Assembly: GCA_041309225.1 (NCBI GenBank)
Contig: JBFYZZ010000077.1
Location: 1-38,572, forward strand
Length of the DNA: 38,572 bases
Source of the DNA: JAFGLY01 sp041309225
GTDB lineage: Bacteria > Myxococcota_A > UBA796 > JAFGLY01
Reading direction: 5' to 3'
The notes under the pieces are model-generated. The model was not told the DNA's origin. It saw nothing but the letters and a program-made list of their open reading frames with translations, and ran no database searches. Made by a program: the position numbers and the translations under genes. Of the stretch, positions 24,460-31,778 are shown piece after piece. The stretch's first letter is position 1, and each line of letters starts with the position of its first letter.

Positions 24460-25869
24460 TCACCCCTCGGCGGGGGGTGTCCCCTCCCCCGGGTCCGCCG
24501 GCTCGTCGTCCCCGGGCCCGTCGGGCGGACGCTCGCCGCGCCACTCGGCCTCCCGCCGGTAGATGGTGCGGGCCGTGATGCCGAGCAGGCTCGCGGCGAG
24601 GGTGCGGTCGCCGCCCGCGAGGCGCAGCGTCTCCTCGATGAGGCGGCGCTCCACCGCTTTCAGCGGCGTCCCCACGCGGAAGGAGACGACCTGCCGGACG
24701 CCCCGCCCCTGGCGGACCCCCTCGGGGAGGTCGTGGATCTCCACGAGGCGGCCTCGGGCGAGCACCACCGCGCGTTCCACCACGTTTTCGAGCTCCCGCA
24801 CGTTGCCGGGCCAGTGGTAGGAGGCGAGGGCGTCGAGGGCCTCGGGGGCGATCCCCTCGAGCGGCTTGCGGTTCTTGCGGATGGAGGCCGCCAGCACGTG
24901 CTGGACGAGGAGAGGGACGTCCTCGACGCGCTCCCGGAGCGGGGGGACCCGCACTCGGATGACGTCGAGGCGCCAGAAGAGGTCCTCGCGGAACCGGCCC
25001 TCGGCGACCGCCCGATCGACGTCCCGGTTGGTGGCCGAGACGATCCGGCAGTCAGCCCGGAGCGTGCGGGTGCCGCCGATCCGCTCGTACTCGCCGTCCT
25101 GGAGGACCCTCAAGAGCTTCACCTGCACCGCGGCGGGCATCTCGGTGACCTCGTCGAGGAAGAGCGTCCCGCCGGCGGCGAGATCGAACCGGCCCTCCTT
25201 GCGGCCCCGGGCCCCCGTGAACGCGCCGGGCTCGTACCCGAAGAGCTCGCTCTCCAGCAGCGTCTCCGGGATGGCGCCGCACGGCACGGTGATCATGCGA
25301 CGGCCCGAGCGGGCCGAGAGCGCGTGGATCCGCCGCGCGAGCATGCCCTTGCCCGTGCCGCTCTCGCCCTCGAGGAGGATCGCGGCCTCGGAGGGGGCCA
25401 CCTGCTCGATCTCGTCGAGCACCCGGCGCATCGCGGTGCTGTGGCCCACGACCGCCTCCTCGTCCTCCAGGCGAGCGCGCAGGGATCGGTTCTCCCGCGC
25501 GAGACGCTGCTTCTCGAGCGCCTTCCGGACGGTGGTGACGAGCTCCACCCGGCGCAGCGGCTTGGTGATGAAGTCGTAGGCGCCCTCCTTCATGGCGTCC
25601 ACGGCCGACTCCACCGTGCCGTAGGCGGTCATGACGATGAACTCCACTTCCGGATCGATGGCCCGGGCGGCCTTCAAGAGCTCCAGGCCGTCCATCCCGG
25701 GCATGCGCAGGTCCGAGAGGCAGAGCGCCACGCCCCCCTGCCGGATGCGGTCGAGGGCCTCCCGGCCGGACGAGGTCTCCTCGACCCGGTGACCCTCGCG
25801 CTCCAGGACCTTGAGGAGGACCTGGCGGTTGGAGGGCTCGTCATCCACCACGAGCACGGTGTCGGGCAT
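24460..25869 (-). CDS. NtrC-family sigma-54-dependent response regulator
   Basis: 469 aa from ATG 25867-25869. Receiver domain at 1-120 with acidic pocket Asp9/Asp10, phospho-acceptor Asp53 (LSDLRMPGMDG) and Lys102 (ITKP). AAA+ domain at ~140-365: Walker A GESGTGKG (167-174), the sigma-54 contact loop GAFTGA (214-219), Walker B TLFLDEV (~234-240), and arginine-finger region REDLFWRLDVIRVRVPPLRER. The C-terminal Fis-type helix-turn-helix is LAASLLGITARTIYRR (~425-445), followed by an acidic/Pro tail. Phosphorylation should drive hexamer formation and open sigma-54 promoter complexes. Likely partner: the adjacent histidine kinase. I found no clear -24/-12 sigma-54 promoter in the gaps of this window, so targets may lie elsewhere. 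Confidence 0.93.
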   Translation of the reverse strand: MPDTVLVVDDEPSNRQVLLKVLEREGHRVEETSSGREALDRIRQGGVALCLSDLRMPGMDGLELLKAARAIDPEVEFIVMTAYGTVESAVDAMKEGAYDFITKPLRRVELVTTVRKALEKQRLARENRSLRARLEDEEAVVGHSTAMRRVLDEIEQVAPSEAAILLEGESGTGKGMLARRIHALSARSGRRMITVPCGAIPETLLESELFGYEPGAFTGARGRKEGRFDLAAGGTLFLDEVTEMPAAVQVKLLRVLQDGEYERIGGTRTLRADCRIVSATNRDVDRAVAEGRFREDLFWRLDVIRVRVPPLRERVEDVPLLVQHVLAASIRKNRKPLEGIAPEALDALASYHWPGNVRELENVVERAVVLARGRLVEIHDLPEGVRQGRGVRQVVSFRVGTPLKAVERRLIEETLRLAGGDRTLAASLLGITARTIYRREAEWRGERPPDGPGDDEPADPGEGTPPAEG

Positions 25870-25889
25870 GGCGACAACCTGTCACGCTG

Positions 25890-25921
25890 CTGACGTTTCG
25901 TCCAGGATCCGCGGTCGTCAG
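25890..25921. promoter_or_regulatory. Inverted repeat between the regulator and A2M genes
   Basis: CTGACG (25890-25895) and CGTCAG (25916-25921), 20 bases apart, lie in the 94-base gap between divergent genes. Candidate operator only. Confidence 0.22.
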
Positions 25922-25963
25922 GCGGCGCGGCCCGCGGGGTCGCGCGCGGGATAGGTCGGGCCC

Positions 25964-28900
25964 ATGAAACCGCGCATGCTCGTCCTCCTGGTCGTGGCCG
26001 CCGCCGCCCTCCTGGCCGCCGGATCGGCCCTCGTGGTCCACCTCGTCCGACGCGGCCCCGGGCCCGGCGTCCTGCCCGAGGCGACCCAGGGCACCGTCCT
26101 CGCGGTGGCCCGCGTGGACGATGTCCCCGAGATTGCCCCGATCCGTCCCGGGGAGCTGGCCCCGCTCGAGGGCGGGGGCGGGCCGGGCGTGCGGATCCTC
26201 CTCGCCGGACCTCAGGGGGACGCGGAGGAGCCCCGGCAGGCCACCGTGGTGTTCGACCGACCCATGGTGCCGCTCGCCGGGCTCGACGATCCCGCGGCGG
26301 CCGTTCCGCTCTCCTGCGGCCCCGGCCTCGCGGGGAAGGCCCGGTGGGCCGGCACGTCCACCGCGGTGTGGATCCCCGAGGGACGCCGGTTCCCGCGAGC
26401 GTCCGCCTTCACGTGCACCGTGTCGGCCGGAACCGCGGCGCCCGCCGGTACGGCCGTCGGGCGCGAGGTCACGTTCTCGTTCCGCACGCGGGCGCCCTCG
26501 GTGGAGGATGTCTGGCCCGGCGAGGGCTCCTCGGTGCTGGGCCCCGGCCGCCCCGTCCTGGTCGTGTTCGACCAGCCGGTGGATCCGACCACGGTCGCCC
26601 GCCTGGCCGTCCTGGAGGACGCCGACGGCCGCCGCCTCCCCCTCTCCGGAGCCACGCCTCCGGAGGAGGAGGACGACTGGCGCCTGCCCCGGGACCGCAC
26701 CCGGGCCGTCCACCTCACGGCCGCGCTGGAGCGCGACCGCGCCTATGTCCTGACCATCCCCGCGGGCACCCCCGGGCGCGAGGGCGACCGGGGCACCCCC
26801 GCCGACTTCCGGCGCGGCTTCCAGACGATCCCGCCCGCGGCGATCACGGGCCTCCAACCCCAGGGTTCGGCGGTGGATCCCTACGCGGTCCTCGTCCTGC
26901 AGCTCGCGACCGAGACCGCCTCCGAGGAGCTCAACGGGCGGATCCACCTCTCCCCCGAGCCCCCCGATCCCTGGTCTCCGGCCGACGGATACACCTCCGA
27001 CCGCTGGTCCCACGGCCTCAGGCTCCTGCCCACGACCACCTACACGGTCACCGTGGATCCCGGTGCCACCGACGTCCACGATCAGGCGTACGCGGCCGGT
27101 GCGTCCTGGACGTTCACCACCGGCCACCTCGAGCCGATGATCGACATGGCGCTGGGGCCCCAGGTCTTCCCTGCGGCGGAGCCCCACGTCCTGCCGATCC
27201 GGTCCCGGAACCTCACGGATCTCCAGGTGGCCGTCCAGCCGGTCCAGGCCTCCTGGGTCATGTCCAACCTGTCCGACGGCTCCTTCCCCGCGACGCGGGG
27301 CCCCCGGGGCGCGCTCCACCTCACGACCACCGCCCCCCGATCCCTCGCGGAGGGGCTCGCCGTGGACGACCGGATCCACGTCCAGCCCGTGGACCTGGAG
27401 CCCGCCCTGTCGGGCGGCCGTGGCCTGGTCCTCGTGGAGGCCTGGTCCCCCGGGATCGTGGATGCCTGGCGGAAGCGGGTGCAGGTCCACCGCACCCTCC
27501 TGCAGGTGACGGACCTCGGCGCCACCGTGAAGGCGGGGCCCGACGGCCTCCTGGTCTGGGTCACGCGCCTGTCCGACGCCGCCCCGGTCTGGGGCGCGAC
27601 CGTGGAGGTGTGGCGCGCCGGGACGCTCCAGTGGGTGGGGAACACGGACAACGGCGGCCTCGCCTTCGCCGCCGGCAAGGTGCCGAAGGACTGGAGCCCC
27701 TGGTCCGACCCGCTGTGGGTCGTGGCCCGCCTGGACAACGACCAGGTCCTGACCACCACCGAGGACCCCAATCGCGTGTCGACCTGGCCGTGGGACGTGT
27801 GGCCCACGGATCCGGGCCAGCCGTACGACCTTGAGCACCACGCCTACACCGATCGCGGCGTGTACCGGCGCGGCGAGACCGCCCACGTGGCCCTCACGGC
27901 CCGCATCACCGGCGAGAAGGGCATCTTCCTGCCCGAGGCCCTGAACGTCCGCTGGACCTGCCGCGACGCCTCCGACAGCCCCATCACCGAGGGCTCGGGC
28001 ACGGGCGACGCGCACGGCGCCCTGGCCTTCGACGTGGCCATCCCCGAGACCGCAGCCCTGGGCTCCGCGTGGTGCGCGCTCGACCTCGCCGCCGACGGCG
28101 TGAACGGGGGGACCCAGGTCGAGATCCCCGTGTACGCCTACCGGCCGCCCACCTTCCGGGTGGACGTGACCGCTCCGACCGATGTCGTGGCCGGCGGCCG
28201 GCTCGAGGCCACGGGCGAGGGCCGCTACCTGTTCGGCGCGCCCATGGCCGGCGCCGAGGCCACCTGGGCGGTCACGGCCCAGGACGCCCAGCCCGTCGTC
28301 GAGGGCTGGGACGGCTGGGAGTTCGCCTCCCGCGAGCCGCTCTCCTGGGAGGAGGGCGCCTGGTACGCCGAGGAGACCGTGGTCACCGGCCGGGGCACCC
28401 TGGGCGCCGACGGGCGCCTGCCCGTGTCGCTCGAGATCCCGGTCACCGAGGAGCCCCGGACCCGCACCTACACCGTAGAGCTGCGCGTGACGGACCCGGC
28501 CCGCCAGGAGATCGCCAACCGGTCCCAGGTCCACGTCCACCCCGCCGAGGTCTACGCCGGCCTGCACCTCGACCGGGGGGTCGGGGAGGCCGGCTCGGCC
28601 GTGGGCGTGGACGTGGCGGCCGTGACGCCGGCGGGCGAGGCTCGGGCCGGCGTGGACGTGTCGCTCGTGGTGGCGCGCCGCACGTGGGACGTCATCCGGC
28701 AGAAGGGCATGGACGGACGCTGGTCGTGGATTTCCACCCCCCGCGACGAGCCCGTGACGAGCGACACGCTCACCACGACCCGCTCGGCCCGCCGGTTCGC
28801 CTTCACCCCGGCCGCTGCCGGCTGGTACGTGGTCCGGGCCGAGCTCCGCGACCGCGAGGGCCGCCCCGCCCGCACGGAGACCGGGCTCTGGGTCGCCGGC

Positions 28901-31660
28901 AAGGACGCCTCGTGGGCCCGCGACGAGCAGGCCGCCCTCGGGCTCGTGCCCGACAAGACGCTGTACCGCCCCGGCGAGACCGCCCGGATCCTCGTCCGGG
29001 CGCCCCGGCCGGGCCTGCGCGCCCTGGTCACCGTGGAGCGCGAGGGCGTGCTCTCGCGCCGCACCGTCCTGCTCGAGGGCACCGCGGACACGATCGAGGT
29101 TCCCATCGGCGAGGAGGAGGTACCCAACGTGTTCCTCTCCGTGGTGGCGGTGGAGGGGGCACCACCGGCCACGGGGCCCGACAGCCCCCTGCCCGCCTTC
29201 CACCTGGGGTACGCGCGACTCGACGTGGATCCGGCCGGCCGCCGCCTCGAGGTGGCCCTCTCCACCGACGCGGCCACCTACCAGCCCGGCCAGCCGGTCC
29301 GGGTCACCGTCGAGGTCACCCAGGGCGGGGTCCCCTCCCCGGCCGCCCACGTCGTCCTGTGGGCCGTGGACCACGGGGTGCTCTCACTCACCGACTACAC
29401 CACGCCCGATCCGTTCTCGGCCTACTACGCGCGCCGGCCCCTCAAGGTCCTGACCGCGGACAGCCGCACCTCGGTGCTCGACCGCCAGCAGTACCTGGCC
29501 AAGGGCGCGCCCGTCGGGGGAGGTGGGGGACTCCCGGGACTGCGCTCGCACTTCGAGACCACGCCGGTCTGGCTGCCGTCGCTCGTGACCTCCACCGAGG
29601 GCAAGGTCACCGCCACGTTCACGCTGCCCGACGACCTCACGACCTTCCGCCTGATGGCCGTGGCCGACGCCGGCACCGGTGCGTTCGGCTCCGGGGACCG
29701 CGAGATCGAGGTCAGCCGTCCGCTCGTGGCCATGCCCGCCCTGCCCCGCGTGCTGCGGGTCGGCGACCGGGCACGGGCCGGCATCGTCCTGCACAACCAC
29801 ACCGCGACCGATCGGTCCGTGGCCGTCACGGCCGAGGCCGAGGGCCTCACGCTCGCGGGCGCACCCGTCACCGTGCGGGTGCCGGCCGGCGGCGCCCGGG
29901 AGGTGCCGTTCGACCTTTCCGCGGACCGGTCGGGCACCGCGCGCCTCACCTTCACCGCGTCGGCCGGCGACGACCGGGACGCGGTCCGCGTCACCCTGCC
30001 CGTGGTGCGCCCGGCGCCCGTGGAGGTCGTGGCCACCGCCGGCAGCACCCGGGCCCGGGCCACGGAGCGGATCGCACCCCCTGCCGGCGCGCTGCCGGAC
30101 GTGGGCGGGCTCGAGGTGGAGGTGGCCCCGACCGTGCTCGTGGGCATCGGGAAGGCCGCCGACTGGATCCTGGACTACCCGTGGTCCTGCCTGGAGCAGG
30201 TCTCCAGTCGCCTGCTCGCCGCCGTCCGCCTGCGCGAGATCGCACCGCGGGCGGGTCTGCCGCTCGACCGCGCCACCCTCGACGCCCGCATCGCCACGGA
30301 GCTGGCCCGCCTCCCCGGATACCGGCACCCGTCGGGTGGCTACACGCTCTGGCCCGACGGCTGGGGCGGCCCCTCGGCGGTGGCGTCCGCGTACGCCCTC
30401 GAGGCGGCGCATGCCGCGGGCCGGTCACCCGACGCCGAGGCCCTCCGCTTCCTGGGGTCCTTCCTCTCGGGGCGGTGGGTGCCCCCCTGGTGGGACGACG
30501 CCACCCTGCGCTCGGCCCGGGTCCGGGTGGCCCTCTCGCTGGCCCGGATCGGGGCCGGTGACGCCGCGGTCCACGCGGTCCTCTACGGCGATCGCGATCG
30601 ACTCGCGGCCCGGGACCGCGCCGCGCTGGCCGAGGCCATCGCCCGCACCACCGGCTCCGACGCCCGCACCGAGTCCCTCCTCTCCTCCGTGGAGGGCCTG
30701 CTGGTCGTGGACGCCGACCTCGCGCGCGTGCGGCCCGCCGACCGGGAGGACGATTTCTGGGAGGGTGCCACCGTGGCCTCGGCGGGCCTGCTCGAGGCCA
30801 TCCTCGTGGCCCGGCCCGATCATCCCCTCGCGGATCGCCTCGCACGCGGCCTCGTGGCCTCTCGGTCGGCCGGCCGTTGGGAGAACACGTTCGCCTCCCA
30901 GGCCGCCCTCTCGGCGCTCGCGTCCTATGCGCGGGTCCGCGAGTCGGGCCCGGTCGCTCCCACCGCCACGGTGCGTCTGGGGACCCGCACGCTCCTGGAG
31001 GGCCCGCTGGAACCGGGCCGGATCCGCTCGGCATCGGTGCCCATGGCCTCCGACCCGTCGGGCGACCTGGTGATCCAGGCGGATGGCGGGATCGTCCACT
31101 ACGAGGCCCGCCTCGGCTACGCCCTCCCCCAGATGCCCCCGCGCGACGAGGGGTTCACGATCGTCCGCTCCTACGCGGCGGTGGAGGGGACGGGGGGCGA
31201 GCGCGGGGTGGTGCCCGGCGCCCTGGTGCGCGTGGTCCTGCGCGTGACCACGCCGGTCGAGCGCACCGACGTGCTGCTCCAGGACGCGCTTCCCGCGGGG
31301 CTCGAGCCCGTGGAGACGTTCTTCCGCACCACCGCGTCCACGGTCCGCGAGGACGCCGCCGACGGCGACACGCCCGAGTTCGGCGACTGGCTGGACGACG
31401 GGGACGAGCCCGCCGGCACCTGGTGGTCGGACGCCGTGTTCGACCACCGCGCCATGGACGACGCCGGGGTGGCCTTCCACGCCGCCGTCATGCCGCCCGG
31501 CATCCACGTCACGTCCTACCTGGCCCGGGCCACCACCCCCGGCGACTACGCCCTGCCCGCCGCCCGCGTGGAGGAGATGTACCGCCCCGATGTCTTCGGC
31601 CGCACCCCCGAGGGCAGGTTCACCGTGGGGACGGCGCCCGTAGCCCGCGGGGCCGAGTGA
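25964..31660 (+). CDS. Bacterial alpha-2-macroglobulin
   Basis: 1898 aa from ATG 25964. Residues 5-27 are a membrane anchor or uncleaved signal (LVLLVVAAAALLAAGSALVV); the position of a lipobox Cys is Ser, so it is not a lipoprotein as in E. coli YfhM. MG/Ig-like domains follow, with the MG2 signature YTDRGVYRRGETAHVAL (~627) and YRPGETARILVRAP (~997). The A2M domain is at ~1199-1260 (PSLVTSTEGKVTATFTLPDD, FRLMAVADAGTGAFGSGDR). The thioester domain contains YPWSCLEQ with Cys1409 and Gln1412, the bacterial thioester motif, inside an alpha/alpha toroid. The C-terminal ~300 residues form the bacterial MG10-type domain. Such proteins trap attacking proteases covalently in the periplasm. No penicillin-binding protein 1C gene is adjacent, unlike the common pairing. 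A hairpin follows the stop. Confidence 0.93.
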   Translation: MKPRMLVLLVVAAAALLAAGSALVVHLVRRGPGPGVLPEATQGTVLAVARVDDVPEIAPIRPGELAPLEGGGGPGVRILLAGPQGDAEEPRQATVVFDRPMVPLAGLDDPAAAVPLSCGPGLAGKARWAGTSTAVWIPEGRRFPRASAFTCTVSAGTAAPAGTAVGREVTFSFRTRAPSVEDVWPGEGSSVLGPGRPVLVVFDQPVDPTTVARLAVLEDADGRRLPLSGATPPEEEDDWRLPRDRTRAVHLTAALERDRAYVLTIPAGTPGREGDRGTPADFRRGFQTIPPAAITGLQPQGSAVDPYAVLVLQLATETASEELNGRIHLSPEPPDPWSPADGYTSDRWSHGLRLLPTTTYTVTVDPGATDVHDQAYAAGASWTFTTGHLEPMIDMALGPQVFPAAEPHVLPIRSRNLTDLQVAVQPVQASWVMSNLSDGSFPATRGPRGALHLTTTAPRSLAEGLAVDDRIHVQPVDLEPALSGGRGLVLVEAWSPGIVDAWRKRVQVHRTLLQVTDLGATVKAGPDGLLVWVTRLSDAAPVWGATVEVWRAGTLQWVGNTDNGGLAFAAGKVPKDWSPWSDPLWVVARLDNDQVLTTTEDPNRVSTWPWDVWPTDPGQPYDLEHHAYTDRGVYRRGETAHVALTARITGEKGIFLPEALNVRWTCRDASDSPITEGSGTGDAHGALAFDVAIPETAALGSAWCALDLAADGVNGGTQVEIPVYAYRPPTFRVDVTAPTDVVAGGRLEATGEGRYLFGAPMAGAEATWAVTAQDAQPVVEGWDGWEFASREPLSWEEGAWYAEETVVTGRGTLGADGRLPVSLEIPVTEEPRTRTYTVELRVTDPARQEIANRSQVHVHPAEVYAGLHLDRGVGEAGSAVGVDVAAVTPAGEARAGVDVSLVVARRTWDVIRQKGMDGRWSWISTPRDEPVTSDTLTTTRSARRFAFTPAAAGWYVVRAELRDREGRPARTETGLWVAGKDASWARDEQAALGLVPDKTLYRPGETARILVRAPRPGLRALVTVEREGVLSRRTVLLEGTADTIEVPIGEEEVPNVFLSVVAVEGAPPATGPDSPLPAFHLGYARLDVDPAGRRLEVALSTDAATYQPGQPVRVTVEVTQGGVPSPAAHVVLWAVDHGVLSLTDYTTPDPFSAYYARRPLKVLTADSRTSVLDRQQYLAKGAPVGGGGGLPGLRSHFETTPVWLPSLVTSTEGKVTATFTLPDDLTTFRLMAVADAGTGAFGSGDREIEVSRPLVAMPALPRVLRVGDRARAGIVLHNHTATDRSVAVTAEAEGLTLAGAPVTVRVPAGGAREVPFDLSADRSGTARLTFTASAGDDRDAVRVTLPVVRPAPVEVVATAGSTRARATERIAPPAGALPDVGGLEVEVAPTVLVGIGKAADWILDYPWSCLEQVSSRLLAAVRLREIAPRAGLPLDRATLDARIATELARLPGYRHPSGGYTLWPDGWGGPSAVASAYALEAAHAAGRSPDAEALRFLGSFLSGRWVPPWWDDATLRSARVRVALSLARIGAGDAAVHAVLYGDRDRLAARDRAALAEAIARTTGSDARTESLLSSVEGLLVVDADLARVRPADREDDFWEGATVASAGLLEAILVARPDHPLADRLARGLVASRSAGRWENTFASQAALSALASYARVRESGPVAPTATVRLGTRTLLEGPLEPGRIRSASVPMASDPSGDLVIQADGGIVHYEARLGYALPQMPPRDEGFTIVRSYAAVEGTGGERGVVPGALVRVVLRVTTPVERTDVLLQDALPAGLEPVETFFRTTASTVREDAADGDTPEFGDWLDDGDEPAGTWWSDAVFDHRAMDDAGVAFHAAVMPPGIHVTSYLARATTPGDYALPAARVEEMYRPDVFGRTPEGRFTVGTAPVARGAE

Positions 31661-31667
31661 GGCCTCC

Positions 31668-31686
31668 TGGCGGGGCGCTGCCGCCA
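31668..31686 (+). terminator. Hairpin after the A2M gene
   Basis: TGGCGG (31668-31673) and CCGCCA (31681-31686) with a 7-base loop, eight bases after the stop. Only CTT follows, so an intrinsic terminator is possible but weak. Confidence 0.35.
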
Positions 31687-31725
31687 CTTCCCCCGCGAAA
31701 CCGCCTCCAAGCGCCCGGATCAGCG

Positions 31726-31755
31726 TTGCAGAACCGGGAGGGACTCGGATATGAT
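31726..31755 (+). promoter_or_regulatory. Sigma-70-type promoter of the MopE/Kelch lipoprotein gene
   Basis: TTGCAG (31726-31731), 18 bases, TATGAT (31750-31755). The start codon is 23 bases after the -10 box. Confidence 0.6.
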
Positions 31756-31778
31756 CGGCGGGACTCCGAGACCTGCCG

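Noticed and set aside
25841..29374. 1177-codon minus-strand frame opposite the A2M gene
   Set aside because: GC-rich shadow with Gly/His/Arg bias and no motif; the plus-strand A2M is complete with thioester motif.
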